Shown: piece by piece, positions 1-11,567 of the stretch
Position numbering within the stretch: position 1 is the first letter of the stretch
Layout of the letters: each line of letters starts with the position of its first letter
Source: Malachius bipustulatus
Taxonomy: Eukaryota; Arthropoda; Insecta; Coleoptera; Melyridae
Length of the DNA: 64,000 nt
Assembly (NCBI GenBank): GCA_910589415.1
Contig: OU342637.1
Location: 39,524,162-39,588,161, forward strand
Direction: 5' to 3'
Made by a program: the position numbers and the translations under genes
The notes under the pieces: generated by a model
Seen by the model: only the letters and a program-made list of their open reading frames with translations
Database searches by the model: none
Told to the model about the DNA's origin: nothing

Positions 1-1628
1 CTTCGATTTTAATTAAGTTTTTTCGTGTGCAAAAACTCGTTTTTTTTTTAACCTTTAGATTTTGACGTTTCAAAAGGACAGTTCGATTTGGTTTTTAGAA
101 AATATTTCAGCGGGGTGTAGTGACCGCGAGTCTTTTCGTTACGTTAAAAATACAAAATGGCCGCCATCTGGATTCTTCGAAACGGAAAAAATTATTTCCT
201 TTGGTGGCGTTCACGAAATTTCCGCATACGTAATATGACATTACGTTCTTTACTCTATTTTTCACGGTGAATTTTTCAAATTTTGAAAATAATTATCAGT
301 CCAAATTATTAGTGAAAGACTAATTGTACATCGTAATTAATTGTAAAAACAATTATTTACAAAATGCATAAGAAAAAACAGAAATTAATGCATTTCCCGA
401 ACAGGAACCGCGCATTCATTATGGTTACCGATTTATACCTACCGGACCATTATAATTATTATACTAGCGGGGGAACGAAGCGACCGAGCCAGCGTCCGGC
501 AGGTCAAGACTCGAGCCGCGGCCGGTGAATCGCGGGGAACTCATTATTGAAAATTTCTAAAAATGGTCACATCTTGGTTATTAAATGACCAATTTGGATA
601 ATTTTTTTAAAATTATTTGCGTTAATTAGTTGTCGTTGCGACTGTCTTTCTAATTTTCCCAATCGTGCATAAAGAAGAAGACAAAAAAAAATAAATAAGG
701 ACTGATTTATCGATTTTTTAATAAAAATAAAAGTGTAAGCTAATTTTCGAGCAGCGAGGAAAATTTTTATTTTTCGTTTAAAGTATCAACATAATCGAGA
801 TGAATTGAAGCCAAAACTTCAAATTTAGTGTTGGAGAAAATTTTTTTTACATAGGTTGAAGCTTGTCGTCGATGGAGGAAGATATATTTGAAAAACGCCT
901 GAACCGGTTCAATGACCTGCCGAAGTTTTTCCGAATTTTGACAGTTTTCCAACGGTTAAGGAAAAAAACTATATATATCTTTTTTGTAGATAAAGGACGT
1001 CTCTATCATAGAGCTTTGTTATTTTTTCGATCGGTCGACAATATTTCGAAAAAAATTCGAAAGCATGCGTTAAAGAGTAGCATTTTGACAATTGGTTTTT
1101 TAAAGAAACGATTCCCGCTCAAAAACCGGGAATTTTTCGGGAAAATGTTTCGTATAATAAAATAGCATTTGAAAAACTATTCAAAAAAGGTTGGAATCGA
1201 TTTTTCTCTAGGATGCACCGTTTTCGAATAAAAAATTTTTTTGTGATTTTTTGAAAAAATGACAGACTTTTTTGTTTTTTCGAATAAGTCGGTTTTGGCG
1301 ACATTTCACGTAAAAATCATAATTATCTTTTTTGTAGGCAACGAACGACTCTATCTTAACGTTTTGTTGTTTTTTCGATTGGTAGAATAAATTTTGAAAA
1401 TAATTCGAAAATATGCAAAAATAGTATGTTCCATTTTTTGAGGGCCGATTACCGCTCACCTAATCATTTTTTCGAAAAACGATCTTTACAAAGTTTGTAT
1501 GTCCATTCTTTCCCTAAGTAACTGTAGTAGCAGAATCTCTCCGCAATGTACCGTTACCGAGAAAAAGTCCTATATGTGGGACGTTGCAAAAAAAAGTACG
1601 GCCCTGAACGGAGGTCTTAAAATTCTCG

Positions 1629-1892
1629 GATCCGGCCCATTTTCAATAGGTCGTATTTGGGGCTCCCGAGCTTCGTCCCTACCAAGTTTCATCCCGATCG
1701 GTGCAACTTTCGGACACTTAGAGTGTTTCCTAGGCCGTTCCCGAAAAAAAACGAAATTCCCGAAAAAAAGACTCTTTCCGATAACGGATCCCGCTCATTT
1801 TCAATAGGCATCGTGGGACCGTGCGCGTCTACAATCGAGCCAAATTTCAACTTTCTACGACGAAAACTGGGGCCTCTAGGGTGTTTCCTAGC
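1629..1892. repeat. Diverged tandem duplication, about 157-bp period
   Basis: Two imperfect copies start at 1629 and 1786. Both contain CATTTTCAATAGG near the start and AGTGTTTCCTAG or GGTGTTTCCTAG near the end. The separation is 157 bp. The copies differ by many substitutions, so the duplication is old. Confidence 0.6.
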
Positions 1893-1948
1893 AAAACGCA
1901 CAGACAGACCGGACGACAGACATTTTTCGGGCACAGGGGCGCGTATAG

Positions 1949-1982
1949 TTCCGAGACGGACGGCTACGCCGGTCTCGGAACA
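1949..1982. other. 34-bp hairpin at an element boundary
   Basis: GTTCCGAGAC at the left pairs with GTCTCGGAAC at the right, with a second inner pairing around a short loop. It lies exactly at the junction with the gypsy-derived frame, so it may mark the terminus of the left-hand element. Terminal hairpins occur in several transposon classes; no class is assigned. Confidence 0.5.
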
Positions 1983-2935
1983 ACAAGAGCAGAAATTTTC
2001 TCAGGATCTGTTCTCAGACCTTTGTCGTCAACGACAAAGCCTAGAAAATTCAAAGATGGTCGTCAAAAGAAACATTTTTTGAAGTTCACTGTCAGATTAG
2101 CATTCTTGAGTCTCTCACGGACATCACGCAATACACGGAGATGAGTTGAAAAATCTCCCGTGGCAATGATGATATCATCAAGGTAATAAAAAACATAGGG
2201 CTCCAGTTCAGGACCCAAAACACCGTCCAGGAGTCGGCACATAGCACTAGAACTATTATTCAGGCCGAAAGGGAGACGTTTATAACAAAAAAGGCCCTTG
2301 CCACGAACGGCGAACGCGGTCTTAAGTTTGGACTCATCGTCAAGAGGAATTTGAAGAAAGGCAGACTTAAGGTCTATTGAAGAGAGATATTTAGAGTCTC
2401 GGATCTTCATCAAGATGGAGTCAATTAACGGTGCAGGATAAGATTCGGGAACCGTAACAGAATTTAACTTCCGCCCATCAAAACAAACGCGGTATGACTC
2501 ATCCTTCTTTTTGACAAGCCATAAGGGACTGCACCAGGGAGAAGAACATTTTTCAATGATCCCTAACTTGAGCATCTCATCGACTTGCTCGTCGAGAGCC
2601 TGCTGCATGGCATGAGACAAAGGATACTGCCTCTGCCTGATGGGGGTTGCATCACCGGTGTCAATGTGATGTGTATACAAATGGGTACACCCTATCCTAT
2701 CCTCAGGACCTATCTCTTTAAACAGGTCAACGACCTGGTTAAGTTGCCTAACTTCACTCTCGTCTAACCTTTCTAATCCCTGAATAGCGTTAATAGCGCA
2801 GGAGGACATTATAGATTGATATTTAAAATTGGGAAAATCTACTTTTAATTTAAATTTAAGAATAAAATCCATTCCCAGAACTAATTTATGGGCAATGGTG
2901 GGAACAACTAAAACCTTAAACTCCTCGATGACAAT
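1983..2935 (-). pseudogene. pol: Gypsy reverse transcriptase, truncated, with internal stop
   Basis: This frame continues the protease after a frameshift. It carries the protease C-terminal motif (VLGMDF near 2877), then reverse-transcriptase blocks: LIDSILMKI, SSIDLKSAFLQIPL, RLPFGL and the catalytic YYLDD box near 2190. The frame meets a TGA near 2061, but similarity to the thumb region (GFVVDD) continues in frame beyond it. It is lost at about 1983, at the hairpin boundary. RNase H and integrase, which normally follow in Ty3/gypsy elements, are missing. The part is non-functional as it stands. Assignment to gypsy-type rather than BEL/Pao rests on the reverse-transcriptase blocks and the gag zinc knuckles. 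Confidence 0.85.
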
Positions 2936-3455
2936 CCTCGAAAATTAAAGGGAGCATAACATACCCCAAGGTGTCCTGCACTTGACCATCTGCTGTGGTC
3001 AAATTTAACATAACATCATATGAAAGGGTTAAATTAAGCTTTCTTAAAAGGTACAAACCTGCAGACCCTATTATGGTGACATTGCTACCACTGTCTAATA
3101 AAGCAGAAACATTCTCGCCAGCGACACAGATGTTAAGGTATGGACGATTGTCGCTGTCGAGCTGTAAGAGAAGGGGCTCAACTGCCACTTTAGGCACAAC
3201 GCTTGATTGAACGGAAGGTGAAACCTGAGCTAAGGGAGTTGGTGTGTGGACAAACGTTTTAATGCGCTGGAGCCAGTGGAGCCAGTCTCCAGAATCCCTA
3301 TGATAAATTATTTGGGGCCGTTTTTTGGAGGTTGTCCTGCTGTGGACTTTCCTTTGCTCGTTCCAGCCTGACTTTGGCCTTGGGAGGTTCCAGGAGCTGA
3401 AGCTGTTGTGGACCTGGCCTCCAGCCGATTGGCGTTTTTTGTGCACGATGGGCAT
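2916..3455 (-). pseudogene. pol: Gypsy aspartic protease region
   Basis: The catalytic loop is LLDSGSNVTIIG at about residues 115-126 of a 179-codon open stretch, the D-S-G signature of retroviral-type aspartic proteases that cut the Gag-Pol polyprotein. The frame overlaps the end of gag by 148 nt in a different frame, as expected if Pol is made by ribosomal frameshifting. A one-base frame change near 2935-2942 separates the protease from its own C-terminal motif and from the reverse transcriptase. It is part of the same minus-strand element as gag. Confidence 0.8.
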
Positions 3456-4756
3456 CGTGGTTTAACCACACCCTCTCGTCCACATCCGTAGCAATACGGA
3501 GATGGTCGGGAGCGACACTGCCGAGAAGTGTGACCTTCCCGGTTACAGTTCTGGCAGATAACAGGGGCAGTGGTAGCACTGACATTGAGACTTCGGAACG
3601 ACTGGGTGATTTGGTATGAGTCCTCCAATCGTCGACAGGCACTTGACAATTGTTCAAATGAAAAAAAATCATGTAGGGCCAGTGACCTTACATAATGGGG
3701 TAGTAGGTTCCTACGTACGATGTTCACCTGTTCCTTCTCTGAGAGAGAAGAGTTGAGCAGACGATGGAACTCTGCCTGCATGAGGAAGAGAAAGTTGGTA
3801 ACAGATTCTCCCCTGCCCTGCTTACGTCTCCTGATCTCGTCCAGTAAGTTCTGGTCGTGATCGGTGCGCATGAAAGCTCCTTTGAGCTGATAGACCAGAT
3901 CATCCCAGTCATAAAAATTGTTGGCACGGTGACCATTGTACCACCATGTCCTCGCCACACCTTCAAAAAGATCACCTGCAGCAGCAAAGAGATCTGCTTC
4001 GTTGCAACCACGAGATGGCATCAACGATTCCACCTTTTCGAGGAACTCCATAAGAGAGCCCTCGCCTGAAAATTTTTTAATGCCCCATTTAAATACGGGG
4101 ACCTTTTTTGCATGCTCAGCGCTCTGGGTTGACCAGGATGTATTCTGAGCACGGGGAACCGGTGGAGATGGTTGCTGTGAGGTGATAGGTGCATTGATGG
4201 ATTGCACCACAGAAGTGACTGGGAATGACGGTAGCTGCAAAGGGGATGATGCCAGGGTGTTCGGCATAAAGGACACGGTCGCTGTTGTTCGCGGTGGAGA
4301 AGGGGGAGTCGGTGAGGCCGACGATGGATCTGGGGGCAGTTGAATCCTGTCCAACAGATCCGACTCCAGGATGATTAGAGCAACCTCTAGAGCCTCAAGT
4401 TTCTTACGTTCTTCCTCGGTGTTCGGAATCATTCGCCGAAGACGACCACTCATGTGTGACAGCCGTGAATTAACACGACGCTGTTCGGTGGAGCCGAGAG
4501 ATACTGAAGAGGTGTTAACCAACTCTCTCACCTTGGTGATTGAGGCGAGCAATGCAGCTTCATCCTCATCAAAAGTAAAAGGGGATTGAGATGCTTGGGG
4601 ATCAGAAAAACTACGGTCATTTGCCTCCTGGGCAAATAAACCCCGCAGATACCTACGCTTTTCCTCAACAGTGGCGGGCACCGTGAGACCACGAATTAGT
4701 ATTTCATAGTTAAGCTCCTCCGAAAGCAAATCTACCACATTGATTTTGTGAGACAT
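3308..4756 (-). CDS. gag: Gypsy-type Gag, 482 aa, open frame intact
   Basis: Gag would form the capsid and bind the RNA of a Ty3/gypsy-type element. The N-terminal 150 residues are helical and charged. A Pro/Ser/Thr-rich linker follows (about 155-215). The capsid-like core (about 220-390) has the motif FSGEGSLMEFLEKVE and a conserved tryptophan pair. A classical zinc knuckle, CQNCNREGHTSRQC (C-X2-C-X4-H-X4-C), comes next, then a second Cys-rich stretch, CYGCGREGVVKPRCPSC, that lacks the histidine. The C-terminus is Ser/Thr/Gly-rich. The start is the first ATG, facing a long noncoding leader. It overlaps the protease frame. The frame is open although the downstream pol is broken, so the damage may be fairly recent. 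Confidence 0.85.
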   Translation of the reverse strand: MSHKINVVDLLSEELNYEILIRGLTVPATVEEKRRYLRGLFAQEANDRSFSDPQASQSPFTFDEDEAALLASITKVRELVNTSSVSLGSTEQRRVNSRLSHMSGRLRRMIPNTEEERKKLEALEVALIILESDLLDRIQLPPDPSSASPTPPSPPRTTATVSFMPNTLASSPLQLPSFPVTSVVQSINAPITSQQPSPPVPRAQNTSWSTQSAEHAKKVPVFKWGIKKFSGEGSLMEFLEKVESLMPSRGCNEADLFAAAGDLFEGVARTWWYNGHRANNFYDWDDLVYQLKGAFMRTDHDQNLLDEIRRRKQGRGESVTNFLFLMQAEFHRLLNSSLSEKEQVNIVRRNLLPHYVRSLALHDFFSFEQLSSACRRLEDSYQITQSFRSLNVSATTAPVICQNCNREGHTSRQCRSRPSPYCYGCGREGVVKPRCPSCTKNANRLEARSTTASAPGTSQGQSQAGTSKGKSTAGQPPKNGPK

Positions 4757-6494
4757 GATGTTAAAGGTTGGCAGGCACGTAACGTAGAATTCCGAAGTTA
4801 AAATAAAAAAGAGAAAAAGATATAAGGGAGTTCAAATAGTACCTACTTATAAGGACCCCTACCTACAATGTTGAAAACTAATTGGCAATTATAAATTTTA
4901 ATGTTTTTATTAACGCTAATATCAAAAGTTAGCACCTGAGGGATGGAGAACTACTATAATCCCACACTAATAATCAGTAATAGATAATAATTAATAATTG
5001 GTGATAATCAAAAAAATTGAACAATTAATAGGTAATGGTAATAGTAATTGAATTAATCAAGTACCTGCAGAGCAGCAACAAAAGAGAAAAGCACACAGTA
5101 TGGGTGATTGGTTCAAAGATGAAAATTTTAATTTTTAATATATTTAAAAAAAGAAAACAGCAATAATAATAATGAAAGATCTTAAATGCTAAATTACTGT
5201 TCCTTAACGGCGAGGAGCAGAAATCGTTACGCTCAGCAAACTCAGTCACCCAGCTCAGCAAGGCTGTGCCGATCAGTCTCCGTCCACAGGTACGGTGGAT
5301 TTTCCTGTGTGAAAAAAAATTAATTAGTGCGAGTAAAGGCAAGTTGCAAGACCAAGATGACCAATTAGACTACCAGTGACACCAATAATAAATGGAGAAA
5401 AAAATTTTATAAGATAATAATAATAAGAAATAACTAACAAAGATAATGTATAGAAATCTAATTAATAGGCAATAATTATATAATACAAATGTAACAAAAG
5501 CCACAATAATCGGGGCACACTCACACACACTCTCAATCAAAATGACATAAAGTTTCCTCTTGAGAGGAGAAAATGATTCCTGTTAAAGATAATTATGAAA
5601 GTGAGCAATATATACTCATCCACACATAATAAAAATTCAAAATAGATAATCCATAGAAAAGATTCACAAAGTGATAAAGACTCAATCTCACAGACTTGAA
5701 AACAAATAATTTAAAATTTAAATTTTCATAAATAAATAAAAAAATAAAATAAAAATCTTATCATCCCAGATGAATAAAGAACAATTAAATAAATACTCCC
5801 AAGTTAATTAACTATAAATAAATGAAAAAGAAACAAATTTGATCTTTGATAGGTGTATAATAAAATAATTCTAAAAAGTAACAAACACCAAAATATTTCA
5901 AAGTCAAATTGTTTTAATAATAATCATAAATTATTATTTATCATGAATAAATACAGAAATTTTAAATAATTTCACAATAAAATAACTTAAAGGAGTCGAA
6001 ATAATTTTCCAGGATAAAGAATCAAATGCTGCGGACCTGATATGGAGCTTATCACTCATAAAAAAACTACTACCTTCTTTGAAGCTGATAACAGGCCAGT
6101 TCTGCACCATTAAAAATTAAATTTTTTAAATATCCAAATGCAATTAAATATTTATTACACCCACAATAATTATTATAAATTTCATGAAAAATTTGAAAAA
6201 TTTCAATAAAATAAAATTTAGACACATCAAAGAACCGAAATAAATTACAGCGATACCATTTTCCTCATTAAACATCATGCCTGATATTTTCATGAAAAGA
6301 TTAAAATTTTATTGAAAAGATTAATGAAAAAAAAAATGGAAAATTTTACTAGAAAATTGGAAAAATGAAAACTGAAACCACCTGGATACCATCTGTTATT
6401 GCAATACTGTAAAATTGCTGTACCGAACTCTTCAACCTGATCTACCGCTCAAGTGTAGCAATGCCAAACAAAAAAAAATTAAAAAAAATTTAAA
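4757..6494 (-). other. Gypsy leader (5' UTR), no gene
   Basis: AT-rich noncoding DNA between gag and the foldback insertion. Only chance short frames are seen. By position it is the 5' leader of the minus-strand gypsy element; without the insertion the leader would be about 1.8-3 kb. Confidence 0.5.
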
Positions 6495-7691
6495 TACAGG
6501 GTGTCCCAATATTCCATGGACATGGAGCAACCACAGATTACTGAGGTAAAAAAAAGTCGCTCGAACCAAACTTATCTCTATACCAAAGTGCTTCGTTTGT
6601 CCGTTAGAGGGCTTCAAAGTCTTTTGAAAATTTTAGTTTTTTTGAAATAGCTCAAAGTCGGCTCATTTCAATTCGATGAAATTTGGTAGGTAAATTTCTT
6701 ATTAAAAGTACTAACTTCTGATGTACATGATGATTTGATGAAAACCCGGGAAGGGGTGAAACTACCCCTACCCTCCACTAAAATCGATCGTAATTGTTGA
6801 TAGGGTAGCAGGAACGCTGTTCATGTTTTTTTGTTTGAAAGATACATCGTTTTAGCCCATTTTTGGTCTCCTACAAAAATCTGTATCTTTCCGAGGTGCT
6901 ATGTGATAAAATAAATTAGTCGATGATAACTAAATTTTTATTTCATTCTTTTAAATTTGAAATCAAATTTTCAATATTGTCAGGTGATTATTTTATCTAA
7001 TCTCATAAAAGATGCTCGATGTGGGCGCCGGTTTGGACCCTAGAAAGTTCCATCCTGCGCAAAAAAATGATTTTAACTTTTCTTGGAACCTCGTCGTTTT
7101 GCAAACTGTTTACTGCGTTTGAAAAAAACCGTTTGCAAACACCTTAAAAAAAACCGAACCATAATAAACATCTTTTATGAGATTAGATCAAAATAATCAC
7201 CTGACAATTGAAAATTTGATTTCAAATTAAAAGAATGAAATAAAATTTTGGTTAGGTATCATCGACTAATTTATTTTATCACATAGCACCTCGGAAAGAT
7301 ACAGATTTTTGTAGGAGACCAAAAATGGGCTAAAACGATGTATCTTTCAAACAAAAAAAACATGAACAGCGTTCCTGCTATCCTATCAACAATTACGATC
7401 GATTTTAGTGGAGGGTAGGGGTAGTTTCACCCCTTCCTGGGTTTTCGTCAAATTATCATGTACATCAGAAGTTAGTACTTTTAATAAGAAATTTACCTAC
7501 CAAATTTCATCGAATTGGAATGAGCCGACTTTGAGCTATTTCAAAAAAACTAAAAATTTCAAAAGACTTTGAAGCCCTCTAACGGACAAACGAAGCACTT
7601 TGGTATAGAGATAAGTTTGGTCCGAGCGACTTTTTTTTACCTCAGTAATCTGTGGTTGCTCCATGTCCATGGAATATTGGGACACCCTGTA
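6495..7691. mobile_element. 1.2-kb foldback transposon with about 520-bp terminal inverted repeats
   Basis: The left end TACAGGGTGTCCCAATATTC is matched by the inverted right end GAATATTGGGACACCCTGTA. The arms pair almost perfectly for about 520 bp each (6495-7012 with 7165-7691), around a centre of about 150 bp with no coding capacity. The ends carry TA, consistent with TA target duplication by a Tc1/mariner-type transposase. It is non-autonomous. Its end motif resembles the autonomous DDxD element at 11568-13783. It lies inside the gypsy leader, so it is younger than the gypsy insertion. Confidence 0.85.
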
Positions 7692-7742
7692 GAGCAATAA
7701 TTATCATGACTTTGAAAGTTTCAGGGTCTTCAAATTACGAGG

Positions 7743-7764
7743 GCCCCGCGTTGGCGCGCCAATT
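7743..7764 (-). promoter_or_regulatory. Possible gypsy primer-binding site
   Basis: On the minus strand the stretch reads TTGGCGCGCCAACGCGGGGC. This resembles the TGGCGC-type sites that follow the 5' LTR in many insect gypsy elements. It lies between the probable LTR and the long leader. It is a rare GC-rich island in AT-rich DNA. The pairing tRNA was not identified. Confidence 0.4.
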
Positions 7765-8770
7765 TATAACCTTCCGTTCCACCCCGAGCAATTTTCGGGG
7801 AGGTTAGGAATGCTATTTAGCAGCCAGCTAGCTCAAAATGAAAATTTAACTATTGTTATGGCAATGCACACAAATGAACAACGTCACAGGCAGAAGAAAA
7901 TTCACAAGCAAATTTTAACAGTTTTTATTAAAGTAGTAAATATAAATAGACAGTAAAATAGATAATAACCAATAGATTAAATATCACAAAAGTACATCAA
8001 TTAAATGAAATTAATTTTAAGTATCACAAAAAAGAACAATTGCAATATTGGTGAACTACAAACGGTATCACAGGTAGGTACATAGTTAACAATAAAATAT
8101 AATATCAAATTCACAGAAATTACGAAATGATTATGAAAATGAAATAGGTGATAATTAAATGAGAAGGATAAAATAGCAACGCACCAAAAAGATTATATTG
8201 AAACCCACACGATGACGTGTGGGGGCGATATTAATAATAGAAAAAAAAATTGCTTTATTGAGTGATGAAAAATTATAAACTGCGAAAATTATGACATAAT
8301 GAGGCACTAGAGCCCTGGAGGTGAAATTGAAAAGCAATGTTTTGAAGAATGAAAATAGCAACCAGGCTAGGTATGCCAGTGAAGAACTGAACCACTTATC
8401 TTTGTAAAGCAGGTGGTGATGGTGCCTGCCTCAAAAGTGTTCAACACGACTTCCCGGGGATGTGCCATGGATAGTGAAAGCGCTGCATGGTGATAGTGCT
8501 GATCATGCCGTGGGCACATGGCACCGTGCTGCCTGGGAAGTCTTCTGGTGCTGGTGCTGGTACTGATGTTGGTGCTGATACCGTTGCTAGCTAGCCGGTC
8601 GTCATCGGTCTGTCATTGGTCCTGATGGCTCTTCTTGGTGTTTTAAAAGGCAGCCATGGAGAAAGGGGCGAACTCCCTACAGCAGATCAGAAGATTTCAG
8701 ACTCAGCATAATAATGATCGGCGCGAATCCTCGAGAGTAATGAGAACGTGTTGAACTTAAATAGCTAACC
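7765..8770 (-). repeat. Probable gypsy 5' LTR (single copy seen)
   Basis: On the minus strand there is a TATA-like CTATTTAAG at about 8756-8764, an AATAAA signal near 7927, and then the PBS-like site. This order (U3 promoter, R, poly(A) signal, U5, PBS) is that of an LTR. The stretch also holds GGTGCTG-rich low-complexity sequence at about 8550-8580. There is no second LTR in the window, so the ends cannot be proven. Confidence 0.35.
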
Positions 8771-9323
8771 CTTCACGTGATAAAAATTGAGGTTAATAAA
8801 AAGTAACCTCCAAAACTCTCGAGAACTCACCGTCAATAATAAAATATAAAGCAATATAAAATAATAGCAACAACGATAATATTAACAGTAATAAAGAATT
8901 AATGAAATTAATTTAGAAAAATGAAATGAGATCGGCGATCTTGACTCGCCACCTAACCTTCACATGGTATTGCAAAATAAAAAGCAATATTACAGAGAAT
9001 GCTCCACACTTACCTACTGAGTGGGTGAAGGGCTGCTTTCTAGCTGCGAGACATTATGTTTGAAAAACAATTAAATTGAACAGGTGTTTGTTCTAAAATA
9101 TTTAACAGGAATCAACCACTCATTACTGTGTTGTACCTTATATTAATTATTCCCCTCCCTGCAGGTACCACGAAATGAAGCGAAGCGCGACTCGGGAAGT
9201 ACGAACGGTAGTGTCGCCACTGAGCGGTGTAAACGCAACCTATGAAGGCAATGTATAGTGTGCTCCAGAAATATACAGTTCTTCCTACAGGGAAAATAAA
9301 CAAAATTTTTATTTATTTAATAA
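8771..9323. other. No gene seen
   Basis: AT-rich sequence between the probable LTR and the truncated transposase. It may include U3 sequence of the gypsy LTR or flanking remnants. A short GC-richer patch lies at 9150-9260 and has no recognisable domain. Confidence 0.3.
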
Positions 9324-9959
9324 TTAATGTAACGGTATCAAAAGAACCGTTACAGCTGCATCTTTAATTCTTTCAAGTAACTGCTGATGGGTAGCGATTT
9401 CAACATGGTAGACCAGCTGCTTCATGTGTCCCCATAAATAAAAATCCAGAGGATTCAGATCGGGAGAACGAGGTGGCCATGATATTGGACCTCCTTGACC
9501 TATCCATTTATTCGGGAAATGTTCATTTAGCCAAGCAGCAACTTGTCTTCCTCTATGTGGTGGTGCACCGTCATGCTGATACCACATATTTTGAATAATA
9601 TTGAGTTGCACGTCATCAATAAACTCTGAAAGGTCGTGTTCTAAGAAATGTCTATAAAGATCTGCATTTAAACGATCATTTAGAACATGCACAGGTAATA
9701 AATTATTGTTGAAAATGCCACCACAAACGTTGACACTGAATCGTTGCTGAAATCGTCTTGGTCTAATTGCAAGTGGATTTTGCAACGCCCATACATGTTC
9801 ATTATGATTATTATTTATGCCATCCCTAGTAAAGCACGCTTCATCAGACCACATGACGAGCGAAATGAATCTATCATTTTGTGCTTGTTGCTGAAGTAAC
9901 CAGCGACAAAATCCTAATCGCTGTGGGCCATCTCCAGCATGCAAGTGTCTTAGTGACAT
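9324..9959 (-). pseudogene. DDxD (DD41D) Tc1/mariner-superfamily transposase, truncated at N-terminus
   Basis: This is the catalytic core of a cut-and-paste transposase of the IS630-Tc1-mariner superfamily, 211 codons. The catalytic acidic residues are seen in SDEACF, QHDGAPPH and NPLDFYLWG. The third is Asp, and 41 residues lie between the second and third, a spacing described for rosa-like DD41D elements. The N-terminal helix-turn-helix DNA-binding domain, present in the related protein at 12182-13282, is missing. The C-terminus ends abruptly. No flanking terminal repeats were recognised. It is a relic, related to but not the same as the intact copy 2-3 kb away. Confidence 0.8.
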
Positions 9960-10376
9960 AGCGACTTAGTGTCACTTCCTGGTTGACTGAAAAAATTACG
10001 ATTCTCTAAATGCTTGTATTATTTCAATTTTGTATTATTTTTGCCATCTGCATTAAAAGGTATTTAAAATCTGTTTCAGTCTACCTATGCCTTTCATTAC
10101 TCTGCATACAAATATTCGCCATAATACACTTATAAAAATAGACAGGTCACAGCATTTAGTAACGCAACAATCCCCTTCCAATGTAAAAGAAAGGTTTCGA
10201 AAGGTAAAAGAAAGACGATAGTTAATAAGTTGTTAATATCAATGATATTTATCGTATTACAAAATCACAATATTTAAACGTTGATAATAATTAAGCCGTA
10301 TATCATTTTAATTGTTCTATCTAATAATCATGTATAATAATGTTCTAGGCCACCACCAGCTAGAGGCAGGGAATTA
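9960..10376. other. No gene seen; flank of pogo insertion
   Basis: AT-rich, without a recognisable feature. It ends in TA directly before the pogo terminus. Confidence 0.4.
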
Positions 10377-10631
10377 GGGTAAACAGCACAGTAGTTGGCA
10401 CCCTACTAGTTATTGGCACTAGTTCAAAACATTGGAATTAATAAGAAACGGGATGCATTGGAACTTATTTATTTTTATAAAATACAAAGTTGGTAACGTG
10501 CTACAAAAGACCTTGGCGTTTTTATGTGTATACCTACGTTGCCTGCACTGTTTGTCAGATTAGTTCGTTTATGACGCTTGCTCAGATTGACTGTGATTTG
10601 CGATTTGCTTCTTACAATATGCTAAGAACTG
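10377..10631 (+). other. Pogo 5' terminal region and probable noncoding first exon
   Basis: A good splice donor (ACTG followed by GTGAGT) is at 10631-10637. A good acceptor with a pyrimidine tract (CCCCTTACAG) ends at 15635, 12 bases before the transposase ATG. The interval would be a 5'-UTR intron of the pogo gene. The LINE nested in it would not interrupt coding. The transcription start is not defined. Confidence 0.45.
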
Positions 10632-11074
10632 GTGAGTACAATTTGCACGTTTTTACCTTAATATCGAATTAAATTATAAGCGGCTTATATTGTTAACTAT
10701 TTTGAATGTTTATATATTTTAAATCTTCAATTTTTTATTAAATATTATTTAGTCTATTAAAAATACCAAGGGTGTCAATTACTGCACTATTTTTGGGTTA
10801 GGATTTAGTTATTAACATGGGTGCCAATAACTATACATTTCTTGCAAGTAACAAAATGAAGTCAATGACCATTGTTTATTGTTTGTTTATTGTTTATTGC
10901 AATTAATGCATTCACAACAATATAATTTTAACAAGTATTATTTATTTCCCAGCTTAACAAAGTTTGTGTTTGGGAAATGTCTTAATTTATTCTATATTAT
11001 TTTGTGGTGACAATTTCTGACTTTATTTTGATGTGAGGAAGAGAGTCGAGCCACTGACAGTTCATCACACATGT

Positions 11075-11566
11075 TTATAACTGTTGAAATGTATTATTTA
11101 ATTTAGTGTAATTGGCGAATATATATCCAAGTATACTTTTTTTGTATTTTATTTTATTTTTTATGATTTTAATTTCAAGCTGCAGTGAGTTGAACAATTT
11201 CGGTCCGTAATATATCATAAATCTTTGACATCCAGACCTACGGAGGAATGGAGCTCTCGGGTAGTCGGCAAATCTTGTGTCTATGTTATGCGTATTAGTT
11301 TGCGATTCAATGTTTTCTCTTTCATACATCCAAATCAAGCATCTATAACTGTATAACTGTCTAACATTTAATATATTCGTTTCTTCATATAATTGTTGGG
11401 TGGAGTGTAGGTGATTTTTATTGAATAGTATTTTTAATAATGTGTTTTGTATGACCTTCAATGTTTTAATATTTTCCTCGTACAGTCCACCCCAGATTAG
11501 AATACCGTACCTCATTATAGACCCCGCCAAAGCCATGTACACCATGCCTCTCAGCTGATAAAATAT
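11075..11566 (-). pseudogene. LINE ORF2 C-terminal part (after the transposon insertion)
   Basis: About 160 codons continuing the reverse-transcriptase thumb and C-terminal domain, including GSIMRYGILIWGG, VIQNTLLKIL and ADYPRAPFLRRSG, typical of the tail of jockey/CR1-like LINE proteins. The upstream part of the same frame is at 13787-15347; the two were separated by the DDxD transposon. The stop is at 11075, followed by the 3' UTR. Confidence 0.8.
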
Positions 11567-11567
11567 A

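Larger units (their letters stand above)
1..1982. other. Unassigned repeat-like DNA, no gene recognised
   Basis: No supported gene. Short open frames here have no recognisable domain and overlap on both strands. The stretch contains two diverged local duplications. One pairs roughly 968-1085 with 1318-1432 (shared run TATCTTTTTTGTAG). The other is at 1629-1892. A hairpin lies at its right edge. The sequence ends where the gypsy reverse-transcriptase reading frame begins, so it is probably part of another mobile element that replaced the 3' half of gypsy, or the product of a deletion. Element class not determined. Confidence 0.4.
1983..8770 (-). mobile_element. Ty3/gypsy-type LTR retrotransposon, 3'-truncated and interrupted
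   Basis: On the minus strand the order is probable 5' LTR (about 8770-7765), PBS-like site, long leader, gag with zinc knuckles, aspartic protease and reverse transcriptase. The reverse transcriptase stops being recognisable near 1983, so RNase H, integrase and the 3' LTR are absent. A 1.2-kb foldback element sits in the leader. A frameshift between protease and reverse transcriptase and a TGA in the reverse transcriptase show the copy is dead. The outer LTR edge is uncertain because no second LTR is in the window for comparison. Confidence 0.7.

Noticed and set aside
1499..2144. Overlapping frames on both strands
   Set aside because: They overlap each other and a tandem duplication; no domain. 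Part beyond 1983 is antisense to the gypsy reverse transcriptase.
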